Assembly (NCBI GenBank): GCA_963693305.1
Contig: OY855912.1
Location: forward strand, 31,798,277 to 31,862,276
Length of the DNA: 64,000 nt
Direction of reading: 5' to 3'
DNA from: Meandrina meandrites
Lineage: Eukaryota; Cnidaria; Anthozoa; Scleractinia; Meandrinidae
The notes under the pieces are model-generated. The model was given only the letters and a program-made list of their open reading frames with translations. It ran no database searches and was not told where the DNA came from. Position 1 is the stretch's first letter; every line of letters begins with the position of its first letter. Position numbers and translations under genes: made by a program. Shown one piece after another: positions 23,288 through 39,119 of this stretch.

Positions 23288-26200
23288 ATGGCAACAGTGA
23301 AAGATGAGAAATATTCACCTCAATCGCTAGAATGCCCAATCTGCAAGAACATTTTCAACAACCCAAAGATCTTGAAATGTCTTCACTCGTTTTGCCGCAA
23401 GTGCCTCGAGAGTTACGATGTGATCGGCGCGGGAACCAACTCGATCGTTTGTCCCCTCTGTCGAAAACTGACTCCGATTCCGTCGGAGGGAGCCCACGTT
23501 CTCCCAAGCAACTTCCTTCTGACAAACGCACTGGATCATTTGTCCGTCAAATCAAGCAAAGAGTATACTCTTCACTGTACAAACTGCGAGGACGAGGCAG
23601 CAGCGACGTCCCGATGTCTGGAGTGCGCCGAGTTTCTGTGCTCGAACTGCGTTTTGGCTCACCGACGAATACGAGTCACCAAGGACCACCGCATCCTATC
23701 GCTTGATACACTGCAGGCTGACAAACAGACACTGCACCGTCCTTCCTTCTGCGAGCAGCATGTTGATGAGATGTTCATGTTCTATTGTGTTCCGTGTGAC
23801 TGCCTGATCTGCCGGGAATGCACAATTCTTGATCATCGAGGGCATAAGTACGCAGGTTAGCAAATCTTGTTAGCTCTATACACCGTGAACTGTCGTTTAA
23901 TAGTAGCTTTGCCATTGCTTGTTTTGTGCTATCAGTTTCTTCAAGGTGTAGAACAGAATGAAAGTTGCATCGTTATCAATCATCGTTATCAAATTTTGGT
24001 CTTAGAAGGAAAACAGCAATGTAGTCTTTAGCACTGTTAAAATACAAAGTTCTCTTTCTAGTTATGGAGAACCAGGAATTTTTCACTTTTTGGTTGTCAA
24101 TCGTGCCTAACTTAGTCATGTGCTGTTGCTGATCGCACCTCAATCAAATTTTCTAACTAATTGTGTATTTTAAGTCGTGAAAGCGACAAATATTAATACA
24201 AATATTATCGTGGGAAAATATTTTGCTGTCGACAGTGTGAAAGTGCGAGTTGGTTAAAGATCTTTAATCAGGGTCTTCTACATCTAGTGAGTACAAAACG
24301 CACACATTTCTAGATACTTAACTAGTCGAAGTAAAATGATTTAAAAGATGTGTACGTCTTAATTATGAAAATCCAGTATTCTTTTTTTCTGTCAAAACAA
24401 TTAAGAAGGAATTTTTACTGGTCAAAATCACCCCGAACCTTTTATTTGTCAAGCGCCTTTCAAAGAACAGGGAATATAACTTGAAACAAGCAGTACCATA
24501 TTAATCGTAAATTGCAAACCGTATAAAGTATTACTCGTCAAAATATTGTAGAATGCTCGTAAACAATTCGTTAACAGGTAAAGAAGCTAGAGCTACGCTT
24601 TAGTCAAAAGAACACCAGCAATGCAACTTGTGGTAAGATAGAATTGAGGAAAACAGGTGAAACCTGTTGAATGTTCCAAATTTTCCTCTCCAAAGACATT
24701 CCTTGTTTTCAAATAAAATAAAAAGAAAAAAAGATAATCCACATACGACTCTAAAAAAGTATAGCTGGATTTCAGTTTGCTAATAAGCTGGTTCAAAATC
24801 TAACAAATTATTAAAACTAACTAATCAATAAATCAGCGAGCAACTAAAATAAAATTAAAGTTATTGAAGTGAATGGACCGATACTGAATCTGAAGTCTAT
24901 TTTTTCTGAGCCATCTGCACAACGCCACAATCAACCTGGGACCGGTTATTCAAATGATGGATAACGCCTAGTATGCCTCATCATCACTTATGTACTGGCT
25001 AATTATTCATTCGGGGTTAGCGTTATGCACCCCCCATAGGACAGACCCGATTTCTAATCAATTTAACAGAGCGAAGTATAGGACTTGAGATCCAATTCGA
25101 GAATTGCAAAACCTACTTTTTTGGTTACGTGCCCAATGAGCATAGTGTGATTGGTTGTCGTCTGATGTTTGTTTGCACGAACAATTTCTATACATTCCAA
25201 AATTGCTCACTCAATCCTTTGAAACTTCTCAATAGGTCTTAAAGAAGCTCTTGAAGAACGGAAGATACTTATCGATGAACGCCTGAACTTTTGCATTGAG
25301 GAGAAGATTCCCCCGGTCCAGGATGCAGTGCACGAAGTCAAGACGATGGCCGCTAAGTTACGCGCACGCGCAGAAGCAGTCAAAAGTGAAATATGTGCTA
25401 CAGCTGAAGAATGCGTAAAGCGAATTGTTTCACGCAAACAGGAAATACTGACTAGGGTAAATAATTTATTTACTTTTTTCTTGGGTGTGACACAGACTTT
25501 GTCGCCAAAAGGCTTTAGCCAATAAGAACCTTAGAATCAAGTCCCGTTACCCTATGAATCACTGTCCTGCATAATATTCTGCAAAAAATGGATATTATTT
25601 GTCGCCTATTGAAGTTTGTTCAATGTTTCTTTCAACAGGTTGACGCGTTGGAGCAAGAAAAGGAAGCTGTACTCCGCAATCAACAAAATCAACTCGAGGC
25701 AGAACTCTTCAAGTACACAAGCTCGCGTGACTTCGTTGAGAACGTTGTGTTGCATGGAAACGAGGTTGAGATTATCCAGCTTCGACAGTTGATGCTGGAT
25801 CGCCTGGATGAACTCAACGCAATAAAGTTGGATTATAAAGAGCCAGAAGAAAACGACGTCATTGATTACATTCTTGACGTAGAAGCTGTGGAGAACGTGG
25901 CGACCACAATGGGACGGGTAGCGTCTAGCGTCACCTTCACCGCTTTATGTAAAGCTCAGGGGCTCGGAATCAAATCGGGGAAGGTCGGAGTGGAGTCTTC
26001 ATTCGTCGTAGAAACGAAGGATCGCTTCGGAAATACATCGGTTGAAGGTGATCATGCATGTCCGGTGCAAGTGAAAGTTCAAGCACCAGAGGGGTTCTTC
26101 CTTGGAAACAAAGTTACAAACAACGGCGATGGCAGCATGAGAGTGCGTTACACTCCAGTCACGCATGGCAAGCATATTCTGCACGTGGCCATCAGAGGAC

Positions 26201-27397
26201 GAGGGATTGAAGGAAGCCCTTTCAGTGTCAACGTTGTCGAGGGAATCGATTATACAAAGGTTGGGCCGACTTTCATGAAGATTGGCTCTCAAGGAACAAA
26301 GGGCGGCGAATTCAAGCAGCCTTGCTCCGTTATTACTGATAAGGAAGGGAATATCTACGTAACAGACTTTGTGAACTGTCGAGTTCAGAAGTTTGACGCA
26401 CTTGGAAAGCATCTACATGACTTTGGATCACGTGGGAGTAAAGATGGCCAGTTTCAGAACCCGTGCGGCATTTTAGTGGACGCTAATGGAATAATTGTCG
26501 TATCAGACTGGGATAACCATCGAGTGCAGCTGTTTAGCCCCGAGGGGAAATTTATCGGCAAGTTTGGAGCCAAAGGTGAGTTTCTGTTGATGCTTTAGCA
26601 TGCTTGCTTATACAAACTTCAATTTAATTGTGTTTTAGAACAAACTAATTCCACTGGCTACTATACCCATGCTTGACTGTTATCGTTTTCCCGCATAGAA
26701 TACGACCTTTCTCCTCCTCCACAACAATATGGGCACCCAAACGACTAAAGACCAAATTAAACTAACTTGCACCCGAGATCAGACCATTCTCTGTATTTTC
26801 ATATTCTTTTCACATGGTTCGCGCAATTAAGCCAACATCTATACCGATAACTTTATGAATAAATCTTTAGGATCTGAAGACGGTAAACTACACCATCCCG
26901 CTGGCTTGGCTCTGACTAAAGATGGTAACTTACTTGTGGCTGATAAAGACAACCACAGAATACAACTCTTTAACATGGATGGTACGCACATCATGACGTT
27001 TGGTTCCCATGGCAGCGAGGACGGTGAACTGAACAGTCCAAACCATGTGGCAACCACGGAAGACAACGGTTGCTTAGTAACCGACACTGAAAACAACCGC
27101 ATCGTGAAGTTTGATTGCAACGGCAAGTTCGAATCAAGTTTTAGCGGGAAAGGCAGCGGAAACGGGCAGCTTGACCGTCCCGCGGGAATAGCAGTGGATC
27201 CCGAGGGCTTTATCATCGTTGGCGACTTCCAGAACCACAGAGTTCAGATCTTTCAACCTGATGGAAAATTTTACGCCACGTTTGGCAGTGAAGGCGACGG
27301 AGAGGGAGAATTTAAGTTCCCTGGTGGCGTTGCTTTGACAAAGGACGGACGGGTCATAGTGGCAGACAGGCATAACCACAGAGTTCAGGTCTTCTAA
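23288..27397 (+). CDS. TRIM-NHL protein 2 (RING, B-boxes, filamin, six NHL)
   Basis: Four exons: 23288-23855, 25236-25456, 25639-26575, 26871-27397; 2253 nt, 750 aa. RING: CPICKNIF ... CLHSFCRKC ... CPLC (res. ~16-60). B-box 1: CTNCEDEAAATSRCLEC. B-box 2: FCEQHVDEMFMFYC, CRECTILDHRGH. Coiled coil spans exons 2 and 3. The filamin domain has NGDGSMRVRYTPVTHGKH and ends SPFSVNVVEG. Six NHL blades follow, ending in CRVQKF, NHRVQLF, NHRIQLF, NNRIVKF, NHRVQIF and NHRVQVF, and the protein stops right after the last blade. Same architecture as gene 1 but with only three introns, suggesting partial intron loss. Starts ATGGC about 1.8 kb from the divergent gene 1. Intron 1 (23856-25235) and intron 3 show no features. 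Confidence 0.92.
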
Positions 27398-28443
27398 ATA
27401 CGAAGAAGAGCCGAGGCTTGCTTGTAAATTAATCGTTGCTTTAAACTATCACAACTTGCGTACACAGCGCGAATTCTCCATTGCTATGTAATTTCCATCT
27501 CGCAAACTACTGGGAGAGTGGGCTCTAGGCTAGTGTGGTAGAATATCTGGAATTGCTTGGATAAACAACAAATTAAATGACGTTGACTGCGCAAAGTCAA
27601 ATGTTATTCCAAAACATGCTACATAAAAGCTATTATGACCTGTTTGCACAAAGGATCAGTAAGAACTTTAATTTCGAAATAACCTGACTTGCAGTTCAAT
27701 CAAATTATAACATAAGACGAGTTTAGTACCCTAGTAGCAGTCGCTGTGTGGTCATTTTTCCGGTTTTGTGTGGTCAACCCCAACGTTCCCAAAAGCGCTA
27801 GCGCGACCAAGGGCCCAAAGTGACGATATCCACGGTGGAAAGCAAACAAATGTTTAATAAGTTTTACTTTATTGATAAATTAATATCGAATAGTCTAATA
27901 AATTAGGCGTTGCATCTTTTAGCAGCTTTATAGCTCCTTGAATACTTCGCCAGAAAGATGAGAGACTCGCACAATATGCCGTAAGAAATTGGTAGAGTTC
28001 ATTTCAGATGACTATACTCGAAAACGTGAACGTTTCTTCTAGTATATTGTTAGAGAACAACACACGTAAATATTATATTGTAAGAGAATAACATACGTAA
28101 AAAGTCTTTGGCTAAATAATTACTTATATGGTTATTTAGAAATTTCGTACAATGTGCCGAAACCAACCAGAATGATGACGCCGACTTCTCGTCCAATCGG
28201 GTGTAATCAGGAAAACTCCGACGAGGACACAAGCTGAGTTGTGAACAGTGTAACAAATGAATGATAACTAAACTGAAATATGACATCATGTGCTCAGAAA
28301 AGGTTTCGTAATATAAGTGAAATTATAAATATTTTAGCTTGCAATGGAATAACCTTCCACTTAACTTTCCACTTTATTGCACGAATTTATGTTAGGCGAA
28401 AACACGCATGTACGTAGATCATTATAAAGTTGAATGAAATATA

Positions 28444-28448
<5 letters not shown>

Positions 28449-28476
<28 letters not shown>

Positions 28477-28505
28477 CGCGGATATTTTGCGAGTTGCGTA
28501 GTATA

Positions 28506-28538
<33 letters not shown>

Positions 28539-28564
28539 TATTATATGCTAAACCATCGAATAAG
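28449..28564. mobile_element. Foldback/MITE element with 40 bp arms
   Basis: 116 bp. The left arm starts CTTATTCGATGGTTTAGCAT and the right arm is its reverse complement over about 42 bp with three or four mismatches; the loop is about 30 bp. No coding capacity. Immediately adjacent to a second element. Confidence 0.7.
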
Positions 28565-28568
28565 GGAT

Positions 28569-28710
28569 TTATTATTCCACTAAAAATTAAAGTTTAGTTC
28601 GGCCATTTTGTCGCTCCGATTTTTGCCCTGTTCTACAGTGTAATAACGTGGCATATTTTGCGCGTTCTTTTGCCCTAATATGGTAAAATGGCGCAATAGT
28701 GGAATAATAA
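28569..28710. mobile_element. MITE-like element with TTATTATTCCACTA ends
   Basis: 142 bp with 14 bp perfect terminal inverted repeats, TTATTATTCCACTA and its complement. Interior carries GGCCATTTTGTCGC and, inverted, AAAATGGCGCAA, so the arms extend imperfectly inward. The TTATTCCAC core is shared with the element at 49066-49186, suggesting related families. Confidence 0.65.
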
Positions 28711-29153
28711 CATATATTAAAGTACTACAAACTGCCAAACACTGGCCAAGAATTAATATCTAGACAAAAATCACACAGATTAACTAACAAGACTACCTAT
28801 TTTAAATCTTAATAAACTTAATGTAGATAACGCAAGCGCAAGCTTTGTATATGTAGGCTTTACCTGTTAATATGTAAAATGGTACAAAATCTTTACATGT
28901 AAAGATAAAATAAAAGCCTTTGTCCCAAGGCGGGGGAAATCAAAGTACTGCAGCATCACTTAATGTTTAAAATAGTCAAAACCAGGGAAAATCTGGTATT
29001 CGGCTAACTTAAACTCCTGGGTTCAATCCAGTCACTATGTTATTATATTCTTTAAGTTAGCCTTTTAATTCTTTCTTGAAGTTGATAAGTTCCTTTGTCT
29101 GCGGTCTAAGGAATTGTTATGAAACAGTGAAGGCATTAGTTAGAAATTGATCT

Positions 29154-32368
<3,215 letters not shown>

Positions 32369-33702
32369 TGGAGAAATACGAGTTGAAGAGATTTCGTACT
32401 CGTAAACACCTAATTAGAGCAATTGAAGGACTTTACAAAATTCATTTAATTAACGGCAGTCAGCATACATTACACTGATGAGTGAGGCGTCAGAAGGGTA
32501 TTCGTAGAGAAAAGATAAAAGAAAGGAAAGATGAAATAACAGATTAAAAAAGAGGTCTGCTTCTTGTTTTAAGCCTAGCTCCTACTTTATGACTTCCTCC
32601 AGTCCTTATCCGAAACAGCGGGGAATTTACTGTTTATTTAGCGATCACTCGGCCGTAACTGCCTACAAAAACCTACACTGCTGTCCGCTCCCCCACTGGG
32701 GGGCACTGCTGCACTTACCAGCAAATTTATATACCACAGTTGAAGTCAAAGACATTTTTTTGGATCATAAGCATCGAACCCAGAACGGCTGTAACGCTCA
32801 CCTCAACTACACAGCGCTCAGCGACATTTTCGAGAGTTGCTCGTTTTAATTTGCGCACAGCAGAATGACCGCTAACTTGGGTTACGTTACTCACTGGAGC
32901 AAATTATTTAAGTTTTAACAAGGTATTACGCTTAAAACGTCAGTCATTTAATTCAATCTAGCTACAACGCGCTTTATCTACCTTCGGTTACTTATTAAGT
33001 TTCACTTGCGCGGCGACGCTGCAATTTCTACTGAATTGTTCGGGCCATTGGACTCCCCTGGACTGCAAACTTAGCCAGCAGTGTGAACTGTAGATCTTGC
33101 ACTTACCGCACCGGTTATCTGATCTTATCTGTATCCATATTAATTCATGAAGTTTATGAAGTCAGTCCGTGAAGCGAGGTAATGCTGGAATGAATGCTTG
33201 GTAGCATCGTAAACACAACAAGAAGCGGTTAAATTTGAATAAGCTTTTATTTCTTGTTAAGTCATTAACATAACGTCACTTGTAAACAATAGCTTCAAAA
33301 ACATAGTCCACTTCATTGTTTTATTTATTTATTATTATTATTTTTTTGCATTTGTACACCTTGTACGCAACCAAGGGCATTTCAGTCAAATCTTCCAGCC
33401 CTATATCAATTTCTCTTAATCAAAAGAATTTAAAATAAAAATACAGTTTTTGAAGCCAGGGTCTCTGCGTTACTTCTGGTGCCTACATTACCTTGGTCAG
33501 CGGAGTAGCATCGAAAAGACGCGCGCTTTTCCCTGACAACAACAAACCTTTCATTAGCAACAAGCAGAGCTCAACGTGACTTTCCAACGTTTCCACAACA
33601 AATCTACTTATACTTTTGGAAATCTTTACCCATCAAGACGAGTTTCACTGTTAAAAGATAGATTTTGCTTAATCCTTCGACAAGAGGCACTTCCCAGCTG
33701 CA
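32369..33702. other. Intergenic between divergent zinc-finger and Tyr/Pro-rich genes
   Basis: 1.33 kb holding two presumed promoters. I see no gene, no TATA box at the expected distance and no clear repeat. A short frame at 32589-32849 has no family features. Confidence 0.4.
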
Positions 33703-36700
33703 ATGTCGTCGGAAGTTCGCAACGATCTTCATCTAACATCGACAGGGAAAGGACATTACTACAGATCACCTCACGGCTTTCCACCTGAAGGCTTTCGAGT
33801 AAGTTTCTGTAGTACTTTTTGGTGAGATAAATTGCTTCAAGTTAATAATATCTTGTCTTTTCTTAACTGCTCGTAACTGCTCCTATCAGGGTTCGAATCA
33901 TCTGAGTCAGTCACATGAATGGAATGCATGATCATGACGTGGCCATTCCCTTCTTATCGACTTCCTCTACTGAACCATGTACAATATGCCATCAAAAAAA
34001 TGTTACACTTAACTGCAGAATATCCCGCCATTCGGAATAACGAGCAATCACTGGCACTCTTTCTTCTGGAAGCGTGCGGGATAACATTCCAAGAAATGGA
34101 TCTTCGAACAAAAATGCCCGTGTTTGTGTTTACATCCTTATTTCTTATGAAGGCGTCGGTTCAGTAATTCACAGTGTAATTGTTTACGAATTTGTTTCTG
34201 AAATAAGGAAGCATTCAGGTCTGGAATTTATGTCCCCCATTCTCATTTTTAGGTACTGTTCATATTGTTTCCAGGGTCAAACTTAAGTTTAAATCAGTTT
34301 ATATGATTTTTAAAATTCTTTGCTCTATTACATTTCAGAGAACTGTTTATGATGTGTTACCACCAGTCCTTAGCAATCCAGACTACATTACTGACAAAGA
34401 ATACTTTCAAACAACAACTGGTACAACTCATGACTACAAGGCTCATGGAGGGACACTGAGTAACACGAAATTCAAAAAGGCCCCAGGATCATGGAAAGTT
34501 CACTATGTGGAAGATAATATTGCAAAGGTGAGCCATTGTGCATACAGTGTAATTTATACCAATAGTTTGAAAAGCTACTGTATCTTTCAGTAACAGGGGC
34601 ATAGCCAGGATTTTTTTTAAGGTGCACACTATTTTCCAAATTCCCCTCCAAGCCACCACCTTCCCTCGTTCCCTTTCCCTTGAGTCCCAAATCTTTTTTT
34701 CTTTCGCATGCTTTTTTAAAATTCTAATTATGACGTGAGTGAAATGGTAAGGTTATGTTGTACAGCTGTAAGTCGTAAATTTAGCTGGTTTCCCATTACA
34801 ACCACAGAGTGCTGGGATTTCCAGAAGGGCTGAGGGCTGGGGGTTCAACCCAAAAAACTTCCATGGAGGATGAACATGATTGGATATGTTCTTGTACAAT
34901 AGTATACAGTACATTCTTACAAAATTTACTGGTGCATGACTGCATATGACTTGTATTAGCTTGATTTTACGTACTTTTCACATGCTTACTTTATTTTGAA
35001 TTTCTTTTTTAATAGTTAAGTGTAAAACCATGGAGAAGACCTCTCACAATGGGATATCAGTGTAGTGAAATGACATCTCAGTATACAGGGAGACCAGGAG
35101 TGAATCTGGACACTGTTTACAATGCAGGAATACAACCATTCAATCTTGCTGATCACCACAGGGATGGCAACAGCAAGGTATGATTAAACCTCATTTCATT
35201 TCTCCAGCTCCCAACTCAAAAGCTTGTACATGTAAGACAGATCAACTTGTGGATAAAATATATAAAGTATCACTCTTCAAGGGGGCTCCATCAGTTCTCA
35301 TCACGAAGACTGCACAAACAAATATAACTGCAGTCGTGGAGACATTGAAGCCCATCTGGTGGAGTTTGGTGATGTTAGCACTTCCCTTCCATTTCACCAT
35401 TACGTTCCCCTCCTCTTGGGCTCAAAAAGACTGTTGAATAGATATATAATTACATGTACACAATCATGTATGTTCTGTTACACATACATGTATATTTTTG
35501 AATCTCTATATTTTTTCATCTGTATCATGGTGTTCTTAACACTAAGATTGAATAAAAGTTATTACTCTTTGCAGGATCTTGTACCATCAACAATAAACAG
35601 AGGTATTGCAGGTCAGAAGTTTTACCCCAGGGATAGAGGTGTTCTGACATACCACATGGATCCTTATTTAACCACAACACAGAAGGATCACCGAGCATTC
35701 ACCAAGTAAATATAAATTATAAAGTTTATTCATCAACATCAATAATTATTTGTGTCGAACACTTGTAATCCATATCAATCACCGTTTTCCTATGAAGAAT
35801 AACATTGATGATTGTTACCGGTACTACGGGGACAATATTGTGAAAAACAAAGAAAACTGATTTACATTGTTCATTTGAGTGCCAAAATTAGTGCAAAACC
35901 AAAAATAATTACCGATATATATGATCTTGCCCGTTGTCATCACTGTCACACCACAAGGTATCTGCATTTTAATAAGGGATTTTTTTTCTTATAACAACTA
36001 ATATAAACTCTATCTCTAACCTTTTGTTTACTTACTTTAAAATAGGCACGAGTTGGGATGTTATCCAGTAAAGGATTATGCAACCTACTGGGAATGTGAA
36101 GAGTACACCAAAGCTTGGGGTCATGGCTCAAAGGAAAATCCACTACCTCCAAATTCTGTACCTCGAGAAAAAGGGCCCATGAGGGACCGTATCTGGTTCA
36201 AAGAGCCGACCACGATTCCCAGGCTACCCAAGTCATTGGATCCTGTCCCTAATAAGTATGAAACAGACTGCATGTTGCTTTGTTATATAACTAGTTTTAA
36301 TTTAATATTGTCGGATGATTAAGTGGCTCTGTGGTATCCAAGGCTCAATCATTTTTCTGTCTGCAAGGAAATAGGCTAATTGAAGAATTTTGATCTCTTC
36401 GCTGTGTATATTTTTATATTTTTATTTATATAAATTTATTTGATATATATTATTTAAGCTCTCTGCAAGGAGAAGAGGGCCATGTTTTGACATTAACAAA
36501 GTGCTATTCATTAATGGGATTTTGTATCGAATTTGAAAAGGGGTCCCTGGCCAGTTTTTCCGATCTTGATATATGATGTTGTAACCACCATGCCTGTATG
36601 AAATGAACAAGGGTTTCTAACGCTTTTGCCAAGTTCTTTTTTCGATTCTAAAATTGAGTAAGGAATGGCTTTTTCACATGCCCTCAAAATCACGTGAAGG

Positions 36701-37294
36701 GGGGTGGGGTGGGGGGTGGGGTGGGTGTGTCCACTTGCAGATGTCTTAGCAAAGACAACCCCTTATTTCTACTGATTGTTGGCGGTCAGGCGAGGATTTG
36801 AACCTCAAACGTTCCGGAAATACAACAACAAAATACTGCGAATAATTTTATTTTACATTTAAGACTTCTGTACCTGTAGGAGCAGTTTTATGTGGTAGTA
36901 AATGAATACTCTGCTATGCCGCTGGACTAAATCTCTACTTTGGTGATTAACTTGACTCAACTTTGTCAACGATGCAAGTAACTTGTTTTGCCTCTTTTCG
37001 TTTAGGGGAATGAAAACGCTGATGAGTGAATCGTACACGATGCCTCCAGAGAGGAAAAGATGGGAGTTATTTAGCTTGGACGTACCGAAACCATGGCACG
37101 CTCCTCTTGAAAGTAAGAACACTTGACATACCGCAGTCAAACACAAATACTATTGAAAGAACGTAAAGACACTAGTAGCTTATCACACTGTCTTTTCTTT
37201 TACAGGTCCAGGGCCCGGTGAGACATTCCGAGTTCCCCGGATGTATAACACTGAATATCAATTCTATGGCAGTGAGAAACCAGTAACAATTTGA
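33703..37294 (+). CDS. Conserved-looking Tyr/Pro-rich protein, function unknown
   Basis: Seven exons: 33703-33798, 34339-34527, 35016-35177, 35575-35705, 36046-36255, 37006-37112, 37206-37294; 984 nt, 327 aa, all junctions in frame. I do not recognise the family with confidence. It is soluble, without signal peptide or membrane segment, basic, and rich in Tyr, Pro, Gly and Trp in short motifs such as GHYYRSPHGFPPEGF, TMGYQCSEMTSQYTGRPG, GQKFYPRDRGVLTYHMDP, CYPVKDYATYWECEEYTKAW and RMYNTEYQFYG. Such spaced aromatic/Pro motifs recall ciliary microtubule-associated or microtubule-inner proteins, but this is an impression of style. Regular splice sites and frame argue for a real gene. AATAAA at 37452-37457, about 160 bp past the stop, is a plausible polyadenylation signal. 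Introns carry a G-rich tract (36699-36726). Confidence 0.75.
34591..34690. repeat. Probable fragment of a DNA element end
   Basis: GGGGCATAGCCAGGATTTTTT followed by pyrimidine-rich sequence in intron 2 of the Tyr/Pro-rich gene. The layout (short GC-rich end, then T-run, then C/T-rich tract) resembles the termini of the foldback element at 12240-13898, but no partner end was found. Confidence 0.3.
36699..36726 (+). repeat. G-run tract, possible G-quadruplex
   Basis: Six runs of three to six G separated by single T in intron 5 of the Tyr/Pro-rich gene, giving many possible four-run combinations. Sense strand of that gene, so an RNA quadruplex is also possible. Pattern only. Confidence 0.5.
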
Positions 37295-39119
37295 GAACTA
37301 CGGCAAAGACTACTGAAAAACAACACACAATACTTATTTAGGAGTACTTTTTCCGTTGTCTCCATTTAAAGGCAATATAAATGTTAAAAGTCTTAGTGGT
37401 CCATAATTTCTGGAACAACATAGGGACAAGCACAAGAATGGGCGTTTCTTTAATAAAACTTGTTGGAAAATATGCGAGAAACTTATCTTGAGTATAACTG
37501 ATTTGTATACGCTTATATATATATTTTTTCTAAATTGTCTCCACTCGTGCAACAAATATGCTGTCATAAATTTTGCACATCGTAGATTAAGATCGTACCA
37601 CTAACTCTTTCATGCTCAAAGAAGACAAAATATAAGTAAAGTACTCTGGATACTTCATAGGTTAACCTCTCATCTCCGTTGTATAATGTAGATAAATATG
37701 CAACCTCCCTTTGCTATTGCGTAAGAAATACAGGCAGGAAGAGATGAAAGTATTCATCCAAGTCCAAGACAGGCGCAAACGTAAACAAATATATCGCTCG
37801 GTTAACCTGTTCAATTTACTTTTATTAATAACATTTCTTGGACGATATAAAGGCGGACGTTTAAAAACATTTCTTTAAATAGCCCTATCGAGGAAAGTAA
37901 GACTAATAAAATAATAATTTATTTACAAGGTGTGTAGATCATTTAGAGTCGTATATCTCGACGTTTTTGACCACAATATACAACTACATTAAGTCTGTTT
38001 TATACCCATGCACTGTATCTGTCAATACCCAAATATGTTAAACAAATGGCACCCCACAGCTCGCAATCCCACATTTTCCCTGACATTCAAGGAATCTGGA
38101 TACTTCAGAAAAGCTGGGTCAGTGCTCAACTTCGTTATTAATTGCGGTCTTCGTTTCTCTTGAGCAAAACGACGAATACACATTCAGATACTCACCGTTT
38201 GTAATCAATTTTAGTAAATTCCACTGAAACCAATTAATGTCAAATGCAAATATTCCTCTGAACCAATCACATCTTGAATAAACGTCACAGTTTTGGCTCT
38301 TTTTGCTCCTGATTGGTTGAATCAGCAGCATCTCTTCTAGCTCTCTGATTGGTTGGCATGTTAAAAGAATTAATATATGAAGCCATAACTGCAAAGTGCT
38401 CTGTTCCAGGATCCGTTCTTCCTGAAAAAATGCCAACCTCGATGCATTCTCTTCGCTGCTAATAGTCAGTGACAGGGAGCGGAGCAAACGCGTAGTCATG
38501 TTAGTTTGTTTAGTTCAGTAGCTCTTGCAAGATGTTTGAATTCATTGCCAAAAGCTAATAGGGTAATCTATTGGTAGATACTGGATCTAAATAAAACTCG
38601 ACTAGGGAAATTAAAAAAATGATATGTAAATATAAATTATCCAAAAGTCAACATGTACAAAGAATTGTTCAAGATAAATATAGTCATAATAAAACTATTA
38701 ATTTACAATTCCGTTGACTAATATTTTGGATTTTTGGATAACAACTAAAATCTATATCATGCATAAGCAAGGGTGGAAAGTGCGCACGTACGATTTTTAT
38801 TGATGAAGTTTAACCGTTTGCTCTTTAGATTTGACATTAGGGTTATCAGAAACTAGAAAAAAAATGACTGAGATACCATCATGATTTGGACCTTTACAGG
38901 TATGTTGCATACATAATTGTTATTAAGGTTATGGATGCTTTATCAACTCCATGGCTTTTCTTCAAAAGGTAACAGGCCGTCATCTTGGGTTTAAAAGGTC
39001 TCGGGCATATCTGCATCTAAGTACCATTACGTGTCGACACAAAAGAAGGCTACTAATGTTACACATTGTAAAACTTCTTAACTAGTCGCTGTGAGCATCA
39101 AGCAACTAGTTCAGTGTTT
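37295..39119. other. Intergenic, tail-to-tail (Tyr/Pro-rich gene / TRIM-NHL 3)
   Basis: No convincing gene. A 126-codon minus-strand frame at 38119-38499 has no domain. The same stretch contains three ATTGGTT (inverted CCAAT) motifs near 38260-38350, which could be promoter-like or repeat-derived. The rest is AT-rich. Confidence 0.4.

Larger units (their letters stand above)
27398..29153. other. Intergenic, tail-to-tail (TRIM-NHL 2 / zinc-finger gene)
   Basis: AT-rich with no recognisable gene. Contains two small inverted-repeat elements (28449-28564 and 28569-28710, listed separately) and a short inverted repeat GGCTAACTTAAA / TTTAAGTTAGCC at 29002-29013 and 29051-29062. The latter encloses CTCCTGGGTTCAATCCAG, the same terminal motif as the repeat near 8885. 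Confidence 0.5.

Noticed and set aside
36783..36820. tRNA-like box B (GGTTCAAATCC) on the minus strand
   Set aside because: No matching box A or cloverleaf could be drawn upstream; at most a SINE remnant.
38119..38499. 126-codon minus-strand open frame
   Set aside because: No family features; overlaps a cluster of CCAAT-like motifs; no splice partners.
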